A stretch of DNA of 64,000 bases from Pseudomicrostroma phylloplanum (taxonomy: Eukaryota; Basidiomycota; Exobasidiomycetes; Microstromatales). This document shows, piece after piece, positions 22,520-35,200 of the stretch. Where the stretch lies: contig BCHS01000011.1 of the NCBI GenBank assembly GCA_039545275.1, positions 186,001 through 250,000 of the forward strand, written 5' to 3'. A program made the translations under genes and the position numbers. Positions within the stretch are counted from its first letter, which is position 1; every line of letters begins with the position of its first letter. A model generated the notes under the pieces. It did no database searches and had not been told where the DNA came from. It worked only from the letters and a program-made list of their open reading frames with translations.

Positions 22520-24258
22520 ATGCTCTCGCCCGCACTTGCGTCTTCGCTACGAGCGGCTGCAAGATCTCGAGCTGTAGCTGTAGGAGGCGCGACAGTTGCT
22601 GCTTCTCCTACCGCCACTTCGGTCTGCGTGCCTGCTCTGACTAGGACGTACGCAAAGGTGCGAAGCTCACCTCGGGATGAAGCCGACAAGCCTCAAGCAA
22701 GCCAAGGAACTGCAGCAGACGAGTCTCCCGCTGCTGCCGCCTCGTCTTCCTCGTCACAGGCCGCACGACCTGCCGAGGACCCTACGGCAGAGCCAGCAAC
22801 TTCTGCACCTCCACCACCCCGCCAGGGTCCATCAGCCTTCGACATCGACTCAAGTCTCATGGCCATTGCAGATCAAGCAGCAGAGGGAGGATCAGGCGGT
22901 GATGGTGGGAAAGGAGGCAGAACAGGCGCTCGAGCTAGAAGCGACGCTCAGCAGTCTTCTATCGAGAGGCAGAGGAAGAATACGCGGAGGATCTTTGGAA
23001 TCATCTTCCTCGGTGGTGCGGGAGTTTTGCTGGGGAATATGGCGAGGGACTGGGATACTGTCAAGGAGCGAGAGAGGTTTGCAGGCGTGAGTTAAAGGAG
23101 GGAAAGCGCTGAAGATCGCTCCAGCGTCCGTGTACTGACACTTCCTGCGATTCGAGCCCTCACAGAACCCGCTCTCAGACTCTGCATTTGGCAGGATGAG
23201 ATTGCGTATCAATGCAATGTGGGAGGACTTTCAAGCTCCCGTCTGGGAGAAGCTCTTGCCAGACCCACTACCCTTCCCCTACCAGCGCCCCTACACTCTC
23301 GTCGTTGACCTAGACGAGCTTCTGGTGCACTCTCACTGGACCAGGGAGCACGGCTGGCGCACAGCCAAGCGGCCTGGCCTCGACTATTTCTTGGCCTACC
23401 TCTCGCAATTCTGGGAGATTGTCCTCTTCACTACCCAGCCCTACTACGTCGTTGCGCCCGTCATTGAGAAGCTCGACCCAGACAGGCGGTACATGGCCTA
23501 CACCCTCTTCAGGGAGAGCTGCCGAACACACCAGGGCAAAGTGGTCAAGGACCTCAGCGCACTCAATCGTGACCTGAGCAAGGTAGTTGTGCTGGACACT
23601 GAGGCGGATCGATACTCGATGCAGCCGGAGAATGGGATCTTGATGAAGAAGTGGGACGGGAGCCGCAATGATGCCGAATTGGTGGGGATGATCCCCTTCT
23701 TGGAAGGTGAGTCGGCGGTCCCCTGGTAGCTTTGAGGCGACGTTCATACTGACCCGAGCCTCTTCCCCCCTTCTGCTACGCTTCCTTCCCGCTGCAGCAA
23801 TCGGCATCTACCAGATCCCCGACGTCCGCGCCCCCATCAAGGCCTACGAGGGTCAGCACATCCCCACCGAGTACAACAAGCGCCAACGCGAGGTAAAAGA
23901 AGCCGAAGACGCCGCCTGGCTCGCCAAGAACGGCCCCGGAGGAAAATCGACCGGAGCAGCCAGCACCCTCTCCACTCTCCTCGGCGGCTTCAAATCCTCT
24001 AGCAAACCTACCCCAGCAGCAGGAAGTACAACTGCTTCTGGTCGACCTAAGACGTTTTATGAGTTGGAGAGAGATCGATACCAGGCGGGGTATCTGGAGG
24101 ATCAAAAGTATTGGAAGGAAAATGGAGAGGCATTGAGGAGACAGGCAAAGGAGGAGCAGGAGAGACAGATGAAGGAGATGAAGTTGAGCGCTTGGGGGAT
24201 GCTTACGGGACAGGGGATGAAGCCACCTGAACAGGGAGAGGGGCAGCAGCAGAAGTGA
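22520..24258 (+). CDS. TIM50: Mitochondrial import inner membrane translocase subunit TIM50
   Basis: Exons 22520-23086, 23166-23706 and 23798-24258, 522 residues. TIM50 is the presequence receptor of the TIM23 complex. The N-terminus is an Arg/Ala/Ser presequence ([19 protein letters not shown]). A Ser/Pro-rich matrix linker precedes one membrane helix ([17 protein letters not shown], about residues 157-173). The intermembrane-space part is an FCP1-like NIF domain with [35 protein letters not shown] and [11 protein letters not shown]. The DxDxT phosphatase motif is altered to DLDEL, as usual in TIM50, so no catalysis is expected. A coiled-coil C-terminal extension follows. Confidence 0.95.
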
Positions 24259-24646
24259 GCGGGTGCAGCGGTAGCAAGCGGCAGGCAGAAGGCAGAAGGC
24301 GGATGTAGAATGAGAGAGGATTGCGGCATGCCACTTGCTCTGCAATGCATCGCTCTGTGCTCGCTCCCTACGCCCTATCATCCTAGCTGTGCCATTGTGT
24401 TCTTTTCTGCCGGACAAAGGGAGTGCTCCTTCCTCAATCGATATCCTACACCTCTCTTCTACAGATGAACGTTGAGCATCCTCTGCTTCTGATGCCACGA
24501 AAGGGAAGGAGCGCGGTACCTCCAATGACAGTGTGTACTGTGAGGGGAGACAGGTTAAACAGGACACATGTAAGAGCTTTGCCCCTCTTCGCCCCTGGAC
24601 AAACAGGCGGCCTCCTTTCCTCGGCGCCAAAAACAGCAAAAACGAG
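24259..24646. other. Intergenic between TIM50 and tRNA-like gene
   Basis: No coding gene seen. Confidence 0.5.
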
Positions 24647-24737
24647 GGTCCAGCCAGGAGTCGAACCAGGCACCTCTTCCAATATCTCAGGAAGAGTAAT
24701 TCCCTAAGAAAGCATGCAACCGCTACACCTCAGGACC
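24647..24737 (-). tRNA. tRNA-Pro(AGG)-like gene with 20-base intron
   Basis: Read on the minus strand: a 7-base acceptor stem (starts GGTCC, ends GGACC) with one T-T mismatch; a D-arm with A at position 8 in place of the usual T; anticodon stem CTTTC/GGAAG with one wobble; anticodon AGG at 24705-24703; a 20-base intron at 24701-24682 after position 37; and a T-loop TTCGACT. The intron holds a CCT that can pair with the anticodon, as in spliced pre-tRNAs. The T-stem also has a central T-T mismatch. It could be a functional tRNA-Pro or a decaying copy; the mismatches keep confidence moderate. Confidence 0.6.
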
Positions 24738-25051
24738 TCTTATTGGAGCTTGATGACGGCAGCGGCCGGGAGACGGAATATAATACCGGTAATTGCGTGT
24801 GACCATGCTGCGTCGTGCCGCTCGCCTCCCCCCCCACTCCGCTCACGCCGGGCCCTCTTTCCGCTTCCCGTCCAATTTTCGGGAGCAGCTCAGAGTGACT
24901 TCTTCCCATTGCTCACCACCGCCCAGCTTCTTCGCACGGCATCGCTCTCACCTCCTCAACGCTCGCTTTCGTCACCGGTCAGCTTGACTTGAGTGATTCT
25001 TTGCGATCTCTCTCGATCGGCCTCCTCCTCTCCCGCTCCCCTGCTCTTGCG
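24738..25051. other. Upstream region of TRM1
   Basis: Pyrimidine-rich promoter-like DNA. A frame open from 24989 starts only with TTG, so it is not counted. Confidence 0.5.
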
Positions 25052-27264
25052 ATGGCGCCGAACCCAATCCCCTTGTCGCCGCGCCGGCTCGCAGCGTCAG
25101 GCCTGCGCCTTCACCCCTCCGAATCAGCCTTCCGCGAGGGGTCAGCAACCATTGTACTCCCCACGAGCTCGGCCGCATTCCTCAATCCAGTGCAGGAGTT
25201 CAATCGCGATCTCAGCGTGCTGGCCATCCGGAGCTGGAGTGACATGATGGACGAGGACCTGCGGAAAAAGTGGGAAGCCAAGATGCAGAGACGCAAGGCG
25301 CAGCAGCTCAATGGAGGCAAGGGAGGTAAGAAGAGACCTCATGCCAGTACGACCGAAGAGGCAGGAGCGAGTAGCGCACAGGCTGATGAGGGCGAGGCGA
25401 AGAAAGTCAAGACAGGTGAGTGCCAGTAGTCACACCCTCTCAGCTGATCCCCGTACTTGCCCTGCAGCATTCTGACGTGCAGCACTCCCTCCGACCCTCG
25501 TACAACCCTAGAATCCGGTGAGGCAGCCTCTAGCATCGCATCATCAAGCAACCCGGCCCAAGAAGACCCCACAGTAGCTGTCACAAAAGAGCCCGAGTAC
25601 CGCCCCTTTACCTTCAATCTCCTCGAAGCTCTAGCCGCTACTGGCTTGCGGTCCATTCGGTATGCTCGAGAGATCCCCCTGCTGAAGTGCGTCACAGCCA
25701 ATGACCTCTCCGCTTCGGCAGTAAAGGCAATGAAGCGCAACCTCGCCTTGAACTTCCCAGCCGAGAGGCCAATCGAAGACTGGGTCCCTGAAAAGGGACG
25801 AGGAGAAGAGTCGCAGACACGCGCTCCGGAAACTGACCTCGACGACGAGGATGCGCTGATGAACGGCAAAGAGACTGCTCGGGAGGTGACGACGGAGAGC
25901 GAGAGCAAGAGCAGCGAAGCGGCAGAAGCTTCGCAAGCTGGCGGCAGCTCTTCTAATCCCCTCACCTCCTCGGAAACGAGTGCCGCAGAGGCGTCTGCTG
26001 CCGAAGCTGCCATTCACCCACAATGCAAAGTGAAAATCAACGAAGGAGACGCAATGGATGTCATGTATTCGCACCGGAAACCTGGCTCGAGATTCGACGT
26101 AGTGGATCTGGACCCATATGGCACAGCCGCACCCTTCATCGACGGAGCAGTGCAGTCGATATCCGACGGAGGACTCTTGTGCGTGACCTGCACCGATCTC
26201 GCCGTCCTCGCCTCGAACAACTACCCGGAAAAGGCCTTTGCCCTTTACGGCGGCAGCTCTACCCGAAGCGAGTTCTCTCACGAGATCGCTCTCCGTCTGG
26301 TCCTCCACTCTATTTCAGCAGCAGCAGCAAAGTACGGCCGCTTCATCCAGCCCATGCTATCATTGTCCATCGACTTCTATGTCCGCCTCTTCATCAGGGT
26401 CCACACTGCGCCCGTGGAAGTCAAGAAGCTGGCCAGCAAGACTGGTATCGCCTACATCTGCTCCTACTGTGGCAACACTCACGAGCAACGGCTGGGCCGC
26501 GCGACCCAGCAGGAGGGCAAGGGGAAGAAGGCCCAGCCATTCACCAAATTCCAAAACGGCGCAGGTCCTACGACGCCCGGAGAAGGGTCGAAGTGTGAAG
26601 AATGTGGTTCGCAGTACCTGGTAAGTAGAGGGGGTACAGGGCAGAGCACGTCTTGCAACGGCTACTGACCAGCTGCCTCGCTGCCATCCCCTCCCTCCAG
26701 ATCGCTGGACCGATGTGGCTGGACCCCATTCACGAGCCCAGCTTTTGCAATCGCATCCTAGAGAATGTCAATGCAGCTCCTGAGAGGTCGAATACCGCTG
26801 CGCGCATCCGAGGAATGGTGTCCATGGCTGCCTCGGAGCTGCCCGACTCGCCCTTCTATTTCACGCCTGCCAAGGTGTCTGGCGCTATGCACTCGACTTC
26901 CCCTCCCATTGTCAATGTCGCTTCCGGCTTGCTGAACGCAGGCTTTGCCGTCTCACGGTCCCACTGCATCCCCGGCTCTCTCAAGACGAATGCCACTCGA
27001 TCGCAGGTGTTCGACTTGATCCGAAGCTGGGTCGCCAATGGCCATCCGGTAAAGATGGAAGGGATTGCCGAAAAGAGTCCCGCAAGAGCGCTAGTGCTCA
27101 AGGAGAGGCAGCAGACGTTTGACCTCGAAACGATACACCCAGAAGCCAAGAAGCTCGCTAGTCGGGGTGGTGGAGGGGCGGAAGGCAGCGGGGAAAGAAG
27201 TGTGAGATACCAGCAGAATCCTTTGCCCAATTGGGGTCCTGGCACAGCTGCCCGCAAGACCTGA
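25052..27264 (+). CDS. TRM1: tRNA (guanine26-N2)-dimethyltransferase
   Basis: Exons 25052-25415, 25512-26620 and 26701-27264, 678 residues. The enzyme makes N2,N2-dimethylguanosine at position 26 of tRNAs using SAM. Signature blocks: EGSATIVLP, PVQEFNRDLSVLAIR, LLEALAATGLRSIRYA (SAM site), VVDLDPYGTAAPFIDGA (catalytic DPYG), a zinc-binding CSYCGNTH ... CEECGSQY pair, and WLDPIH after the last intron. An acidic insertion at about residues 235-295 interrupts the Rossmann region. The second exon begins at acceptor 25511; earlier AGs give stops. It lies just downstream of the tRNA-Pro-like gene, on the opposite strand. Confidence 0.95.
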
Positions 27265-28203
27265 GAGAGACTTGGCGGGCGAGCCGAGGCGAGGCGAGGC
27301 GAGGGTAGGCGATCGTGTGTGTACCGAACTCTCAGTCATGCCATTGTCAATCAGCAGAAACCATGTCACCTCAAACTCACGCTTTCTCTTCGATTGCATA
27401 AACCTTGCTCGTCAGCTGCGCTATTGGGGCCTCCGCACGTACCAAGCAAGCCAGCCAGGCTCTGAGGGGCGGCCAAGAACGCGGCAGCGGAGGGCGAGCA
27501 GAGCAGAGATTGATGATGATCATGACCGGGCTTCGAAGTGGCGGAGCGGGGAGGGGCGGGCGGAGTGTAAGGAGAGTGTGGACACGGACAGTGCCAAGGC
27601 GCCGCGTTTTTTGCCAAGGCTTGGCTCTGAACCCTTGGCGTGGACTCAGCCACACTGCGACACAGGCATCTCACGGCGTCCAAGACGAGGCACGAGGAGC
27701 AGGAGGAGCAGGTGCACGAGGACAAGCAGCACATACACTCATCAGATTGCAGCTGGGTCGCAAACGGGTGGACGAGGGGGACGAGGGGAAAGGGCTGCCC
27801 TGCCGGCCTGTGTGCGTGCGTGCGTGCGTGCGTGCGTGCCTGGCTGCCGCCCTGTCCAAGTATGCAGATCGCCTCCTTCCCCCCACCGGGCGTCTTGGCG
27901 ATGCGATGCCTACAAGCTCATCTCCCGCCGCCGCCGCCGCCGAGCCCTGCCTGGCTATTCACTTTACCCCCTGGCCAAGCCGTGCCCTGTGCCCTTTTGC
28001 TCCTTGGACCTATGCTCTACACTCTGCTTGCCTTGACTGCTTGTCCTCTTCCCCCTCGAACACATACGATGCTCACCTGGACCATATAACAGCAGCAGGT
28101 TCATCATCCCGCCTGATAGCGCATCCTCTTCGTCACCCCCTCTCGCCACCACCCGACCCGGCCTCGCATTGCGGTGCCATAGCGGGCGGCGCAAAGGTGC
28201 GAA
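27265..28203. other. Gene-poor stretch with simple repeats
   Basis: Contains GAGGC pentamers (27284-27304), a TGCG tetramer run (27811-27839) and a CCG run (about 27926-27942). Several frames are open but none has recognisable content or clear splice structure. It may include the 5' end of the next gene. Confidence 0.5.
27811..27839 (+). repeat. (TGCG)n microsatellite
   Basis: About seven perfect tetramers, likely length-polymorphic. Confidence 0.9.
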
Positions 28204-28900
28204 ATGCATCTTCAACTCGGCCAGCCAGGCCCATCCACTTGGCAAGCTCGCTCGCTCGCACTACCTTCGCTCGAGGAAGCCTTTCAGCCGCGGACGCTTG
28301 CTCGAAGAGGACCCATCAGGACCGCGGTATTCCTTAATCAGTCTGTGGTGAACTCCGACGGAGGATTCAATGGGAGCTGTGCAGCTACTCAGCAGGATGG
28401 GACTGCCATCGAGACACCTTCGGGGACGTGCGCTAGCTAGTGAGTGAAGGAAGAGGGCGAGCGAGAGTGGGAAAGAGGAAGAGTGATGGTCAGTGGGTAC
28501 TGACCAGGCATTATTTTGCCACCTTGTTCATTCGCACAGCTATCCAGACATTACTGTCTACTGCTGCTCTGGAGTGTCTGGAACGATGGAAACGCTCCCA
28601 TATGCGGTGAGCACGAGGACAGCCGACAACACTTCCTCGGTACAAGAGCCCGTCTGTCTCACAAGTCGATATAGTGATTCCCTTTCATGCTTCCGCATGA
28701 CGGCCGAGGCTCACTGCAGGTCGGCAACTAGCGGACTGTATGGTGTGTGCAATCCAAATGGGACAGATACCAGCACAGTCGCAATCAGCAGCGCAGCACG
28801 TTCGCACTGGCAAGACAATGCCTGGGGGATGGGGTGGAAAGGCAAGGTGGCGCTGGTGATAGGGACGATGGCGGTCTGGTCCATCTGGGATGTGCTATGA
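28204..28900 (+). CDS. Hypothetical cysteine-rich protein with C-terminal membrane anchor (5' end uncertain)
   Basis: Two coding blocks, 28204-28439 and 28540-28900, are joined by a canonical intron (GTGAGT donor, CTGAC branch, CACAG acceptor) that keeps frame. The 198-residue product has eight cysteines in the middle (GSC, GTC, YCC, VCL, SCF, HCR, VCN), N-glycosylation-like sites (NQS, NGS, NTSS, NGT) and one hydrophobic segment at the extreme C-terminus (VALVIGTMAVWSIWDVL). That suggests a disulfide-rich surface protein held by a tail or GPI signal. The ATG at 28204 gives no signal peptide, so an upstream exon probably supplies one. Family not recognised. Confidence 0.5.
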
Positions 28901-29479
28901 AGCGCACAGCGGGCCATCCAGACGGGATAGACAGGATGGCCAGATCGGGCGAGAGGCAGGCACGAATGTACCACAGACGGGCTTCGACGGGGCTCAAGCT
29001 GACGTGCAGCAAAAGAACATATACCCAGAACATGATGGCGGCAGACAGTCGCTCTGCAGACGACGTCGCTTCCTTGCCCACAGCGCTCGCTGCTCGCAAT
29101 GAGCCTTGAAGAATCTCAGACTCTTTGGCATGTATAGCAATATAACTTCTTTGAATGACAAACCCTGGCCACTTGGCGGCTTCGCTAACCCCGAACCATC
29201 ATCTCGCTCGTAAGACACACGTGCGTGACATGGCCGCCTGGGGTGTGTGTGTAGGGACAAGGGATGGCAGGCGGGCGGAGGTTGAAGGGCCCCCTTTGTC
29301 ACGCCACTCTCGGCCATGCAGCCCCGTCACCCCTTTCCGACTGCCGCCGTTTTCCAGGCTCTGACAGGCTCCCGCTTGGAATCGTTCCTCTCCACTCCGA
29401 TACCATACCTGTACCGAAATTATAGGCTCGATCGTATTGCTCTCATCGCGCCACATTCCGCTTTCCTTCATTGCCCAAG
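28901..29479. other. Intergenic: upstream of zinc transporter
   Basis: No gene supported. CT-rich leader near 29430-29478. Confidence 0.5.
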
Positions 29480-31433
29480 ATGGGTCTCTCCAGAGAGTCG
29501 CGTATCATTACGCTCTTGGTCATCGACTCGGCCTTCTTCTTTCTCGAGATCATCGTTGGTGAGTGAACCAGATGCCGTGCGGGTACACAGCTGAGCTGCG
29601 TCGCCCCTAGGGCATACCGACCATGCTCAACGCCTCTACTCCATTGGCCCGTATAACAACACAGGTTATGCCGTCGGATCTCTTGCTCTCGTTGCTGACT
29701 CGTTCCACATGCTGAACGATGTCATGTCTCTTGTCGTTGCCCTGTATGCTCTCAAGGTGAGTCTGCAGCAGCGGAAACAAGATAGGTTCTCGGTTGGGTG
29801 GCACTCAGGGACTGACGTGTCCCTCACCGTATCCTCTCTACAGCTGAGCAAGAAGCAGACGGACAATGATCCCCGGTACTCGTATGGGTGGCAACGAGCT
29901 GAGATCTTGGGAGCCCTCGTGAACGGAGTCTTCCTGCTAGCGCTGTGCTTCAGCATCTTCATGGAGGCAATCGAGCGCTTCGTGAATGTCACCGAGGTTC
30001 GCAATCCCAAACTCGTCGTGGTAGTGGGATCTTTGGGCCTCGCCTCCAACATCGTCGGCCTCTTCCTCTTCCACGAGCACGGACACTCTCATGGAGGCCA
30101 CTCACATTCTCATGGGGGCCACTCACACGGCGACGAGGTTGAAGCGCACGACCATTCTCACTCTCACGAGGTGGAGGACTCACACTCTACTTCTGCTCAG
30201 CAGATTCCTGCCAAGGGCGCCAGGAAAGCTTCCGTGGATGGGCAAGGGCAGTCGGGTCCTTCTGGCAGTCAGACTTCTGGACATGGCCACGGCCATGCAC
30301 ACAAGGACAGCGTCACCAGTCTGTACGGACACCCTGCGCAGACACGAGCCCACGTCGTTCAGACCGCTCAGGACATGGGATACGACCGACAAGGCAAGGT
30401 CGCCATTCACGGTGGTGAGCGGGATCGCCTCGTGAGCCGTGACGAGAGCTCGAGCTCTAATTTGGGCGGCTACGGCAGTACCAGCGACAGAGACGTCGAG
30501 TCTGGAGTCAAGAAGACGAAGAACGGCCTGCTCGGGTCCAAGTCTCCTTCGAGACCAGAGGGCGACGACGAGACTGACGACGACCTGCCAAGCGCCGCCA
30601 CTGCCATTGCACACAAGCTCCCTGGAGCGGACAGGAACAAGTCCCAGGGTGGTGGGCATGGACACTCCCACGGCGGTGGTCACGATGGCGAGATGAACAT
30701 GCGAGGAGTGTTCCTGCACGTCCTTGGAGATGCACTGGGCAACGTAGGTGTCATTGCCTCGGGTCTCTTCATCCTCCTCACCTCGTACTCGTGGCGCTTC
30801 TACACGGACCCGCTCATCTCGTTTGCCATTACCGTCATCATCTTCACATCCGCCCTGCCCCTGGTCAAGTCGGCTTCCTTCATCCTACTGCAAGGAGTCC
30901 CAACCACGGTTCCCCTTGAAGTTGTGCGCGACAACATGCTCGCAGTAGACGGCGTGTTGAACGTACACGAGCTGCACATCTGGCAGCTGAGTGAGAGCAA
31001 GATCGTCGCCTCGGTACACGTCCTCGTCGACTGTTCCGACGGCCAAGAGGACCGATACATGCTCATTGCCAACAAGGTCCGGCAATGTCTGCATGCCTGG
31101 GGCATCCACTCGTCTACCATTCAACCCGAGTTCATCAAGGGCGGAATCAAAGAGGCTGCCCGCATATCTGGCGTGGAGGTCGCTGACCGTCAGACGGATG
31201 CCCAGGGCAGGCTGATTACGAAGGACGGCACCTTGGTAGAGGACGAACTCTCCAAGGGTCCCTCGACGTGCCTGCTGGCGTGCGAGGACGAGGAGTGCGC
31301 CATTGCGGCTTGCTGCCCACCTTCGCAGACCACTTCCGCTGCCAAGCAGACACAACAGTCTACCAGTGAGCGCGAAGGAGGGGATGATCAACACGATCAT
31401 GCTCATGACCATGGCCATGACCATGACCACTGA
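29480..31433 (+). CDS. CDF-family zinc transporter (ZRC1/COT1-like)
   Basis: Exons 29480-29558, 29665-29756 and 29844-31433, 586 residues. The 87-base second intron is in frame and stop-free. These carriers export Zn2+ (or Co2+) from cytosol into the vacuole or ER by H+ exchange. Zinc sites in TM2 and TM5 are visible: ADSFHMLND and HVLGDALGN (HxxxD). Between TM4 and TM5 lies a long cytosolic loop of about 220 residues with His-rich clusters (HEHGHSHGGHSHSHGGHSHG, HGHGHAH, HGHSHGGGH). The C-terminal domain has the ferredoxin-like fold region (VHELHIWQL) and a His/Asp tail. Paired cysteines (CLLACEDEECAIAACC) near the end may add a metal site. Confidence 0.92.
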
Positions 31434-32204
31434 TGAGATTCGGAAAAGCGAGCGTCTCACAGGCGTCTTTGGCATTGGTGAGGCAATCAACCCTATCATC
31501 GTCCATGACTCAACACACCCATAACTTACTCACCTTTTGGATCTTCATATTGTACATTTTCACGCTTCTGTCGCTACTGCTCTTCACGCTGTGCTACCTT
31601 TTGACGTCTGCTGCCATCTGATGGCGTGTGAGTGATGAGGCACTGCGAGGGGCTTCACCATGGTAGTCTAGTGTACGAATGTCGTGCGCGCGCGGCAAAA
31701 GAGTCCGCGAGCGAGCTCGCACGCGTCCACATCCGCTCCGCTTTCCACCTCCCCACCTTCCTCAGCCCCCTTGGCATATCCGTCTCGCAGCTCATAGATC
31801 CAAACGAACGAGCTCAACCCCGGCGCCAGACTCATTGTCGTAGCCTCGTCTCCCATACAGCCTCGGCCCCGGTCTCGTCTAAAGTTCTTTCGACTTCACC
31901 TTCATCCTCCGTCTTCCTACAATCGCGACGCCCATCACCGCCTCTTCTCTTTCCGTCGCACTGCCATTCCGACCATCTGATATCCCCTGTCCTCCTCGTC
32001 TCCGGCGCGGAACTCAGACAACGCTGTATTTGGTATCTTCGAAGAGTGTAGCGAAGGACCAGGACTACACTCTCCTATGCTATCACTGTGAAGGCTACAG
32101 CTAGGATCACGTCTCGTATACCCCTTGCGGAGGTCAAGCTACGCGCTTCCGACTTCATCCTCGCTCGCTCTCGCTAGCTTCGGCGCGGAAGACGAGAACA
32201 GAGT
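31434..32204. other. Long upstream region of SWI1-like gene
   Basis: 771 bases. The stretch 31730-32190 is pyrimidine-rich and looks like a long 5'UTR or promoter. No gene. Confidence 0.5.
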
Positions 32205-35200
32205 ATGAACATCGGAGGAGGAGGTGGGGGACCAGGAGGCTCTGACGGTCTACCGCCAGGATCAATCAATCCCCAAGCCTTGCAGGCTGCCCTACAGCAA
32301 CAGCAGCAGCAGCAGCAACGGTCAAATGGAAATATTGGCGGAATGGGAGCTGGTGTTGGTGGGCCTGGAGGAACCTTCCCTGGTGGATTGACGCCTGCTC
32401 TACTTCAGCAGCTTCAGCAACATCAGATGCAGCAGCAGCAGCAACATCAACAGCAACAGCAGCAGCAGCAGCAACGGTCAAATGGAAATATTGGCGGAAT
32501 GGGAGCTGGTGTTGGTGGGCCTGGAGGAACCTTCCCTGGTGGATTGACGCCTGCTCTACTTCAGCAGCTTCAGCAACATCAGATGCAGCAGCAGCAGCAA
32601 CATCAACAGCAACAGCAGCAGCAGCAGTCCTTTCAGCAACAGCAGCAGGGCATGGGGAACGGCAGTGCGGGAGGAGGAGGGTCAAGCGCTCCCGACGGCA
32701 GTGGTACTGGTGGCCAGAACCCACCGCCTCAGGGCAGTGGCTCGGGGGTCAACTTGCCGCCAAACATGCCGCCCGAGAATGCGCTCAAGATGATCACCGT
32801 GAGTCAGCTCGTCTACAGCTGGGCAGAAGTCTTCGCAGGACGTTCGGCCTCGCGGTCCTCACTGTACTGACCACCGCTTCTACGCTACCATTCTCGCTCA
32901 GGCCATCCGATCTAATATGACAAATCTCCAGGCTCAGTGGGGCTCGATCTCCTCGACGCCCGATAGTCTTGAGAAGCAGCAGACCCTTGGGCGACTCGCT
33001 GGTGAGATGCGGAGGATGAAAGGGCTGCACGATCAGCTGCTGGTGATCCTCAGAAGCCAGAGTCAGAACCAGCAGCAACAGCAACAACAACAACAACAAC
33101 AGCAGCAGCAGCAGCAGGGCCAGCAGGGCCAGCAGATCCAGCAGCAGCCGAGACCTCAAGGCAACCAGGCGTTCCCCGTGCCGCCTAGCCCAGCCAATGC
33201 TTCGATGGAACAGATGAACCAACAGCAAGCACGGACTGCTGCTGCTGCTGCAGCCTCTCCGGACGCTGGTTCGACTGCAGGAGGACAGTCGGTCCAGCAT
33301 GGATCTCAACCCTCTTTTGCGCCGCCTCAAACGCCTCAGCAGGCCTTCTCGAGCGAGAATCCGCAACATCAAGCTCAGCTCGCAGTCTTGCAAGCTTTCG
33401 CCCAGCAGCAGCAGCAGAGACAACAGCAGCAGTCTCAGTCCCAGTCGCAATCGCAACCTCAGCATCAGAACCGGGGTATGGTAACGCCGCAACAGGGCAA
33501 CGTGAGTCTGCCGCCAGATGAGAGGGTCGGGCCGTCGCCGAGCCAGTCAGGGGGATTCCCTCCCCATCAGCAGCAACAACACCAGCCTCAGCCTCAGACA
33601 CCCCAGCAACAAGCGCAAGTACCACAACAGCAGCCTCCCCAGCAGCAGCAGCAGCAATCTATGCCTCTGCCGCCAGGCCTCGCAAATGCGCAAGCTTTCA
33701 TCGCTACCATTACCTCGTTCATGGGACAAAGAGGAACACCACTCCCTCCTGGTACAAGCTTCGCATTTCAGGCTCCTGCTGGAAATGGCGACATTCGGAA
33801 GATTGAGTTGAATGCCGTCTTTGCAGCCGTGACGGGTCTTGGTGGTTCCGCCAAGCTTTCTACAGCTGCCCCAGGAGGCCAATCTCCCATCAATCAACAG
33901 GGACTGATGGGTTGGGTCATTCTTGCCAACAGGCTTGGTCTCGCAGTCGCAAACCCAGACCCGAATGGTGAGGGACGACGGGATCAGATCCCTACGCCAG
34001 CTCAGACGCCAGAGCGGCTGCGCAACTGGTACAGAGAATTGCTCGGTCCTTTCGAAGAGTGGTGGGTGAACAAGACCTCGAGCGCACAGGCTGGACAGCC
34101 GGGACCACCGGGGCAGACGGGACAACAGGGACCCGCTGCTCAGGCTGGTCAAGCACCAGCCCAAGGACCACCGCCGACTCCTCAGCGGGAAGGACAGCCT
34201 CAGCAGAGTTTTCCACCACTGCCGCCGAATCACCAACAAGCGCTTCAACAGCTTGGACAACATCTGCAGCGATTAGTCTCTGAGGGGCAGATGTCGCAAG
34301 AGGACGCAAGGAATCGGTGGGCTCAGGCATCGACTGCCGCTCGTACACAGGCTCTGAAGGCTCAGCAGGACCAACAGCAGCAGCAACAACAACAACAACA
34401 ACAGCAGAATCAGATGGGCGGGCAGCCAGGACAAGCAGATCAGCAGCGACCAGGCCAGAGCCCTTGGCCGGCGCATGCATCTGGAATGGACCAACAGGCG
34501 TTCCAGCATCAGCAACAGCAGCAGCAGCAGCACCTTCCTCCACACCTTCAGCAACAGAACCAACAAAATCAGCATCAGCGAGAAGTCTCCTCCCCTGCGC
34601 CTAGTGAGGCGGAACAAAAGGGCAAGAAGCGAGCTAGGAAAAGCACCGCTAACAAGAGTGCGGACTCGAAGGTGGCCAAAATGGAGCATGCCTCAACGCC
34701 GTCTGCTGCAGATCGCGGCAGCAGGCAGGGATCAGTGCAGGGCTCTGGGGGCCCTCAGCAGCAGCAAGGTCCGCATGTGCCCGCACAATTTCAGCCAAAG
34801 CTGCCGCCAGGCCAGCAACAGCAGTCACCGATGCCACCTGGTCCGGGAGGTCCCGCTCAAGGCCAGCTCACGCCTCGCTCTGCAATGAGGATGCTACAGC
34901 AAGGCAATCTCACTCCCGCCCAGCAGGCCGCCGCCTTGGCCACGGTCCGTGCAGTCAGCGGCGGGCCAGGCCCATCACAACACCCTCATGCTCAACAACC
35001 AAGTCGGCCAGGGACAAGAGATGGGCCTGGACCGCCTGGTGGACAACAGGGGCCGTCAGTACAGCAGCAGCAACAGCAGCAGCAACAGCAGCCAAGTGCT
35101 GCTAAGCAAGAAACGCCAGTACCGCCACCGCCACCTCACCCGCCCAACAAGTTCAAGATTGAGTATCTCCCTCTACAAAGAGATGTCAGAACGTACGCTG

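Noticed and set aside
27272..28036. Overlapping long plus-strand frames
   Set aside because: Low-complexity, Arg/Ser-rich, no ATG-plus-splice logic; produced by GC-rich repeats.
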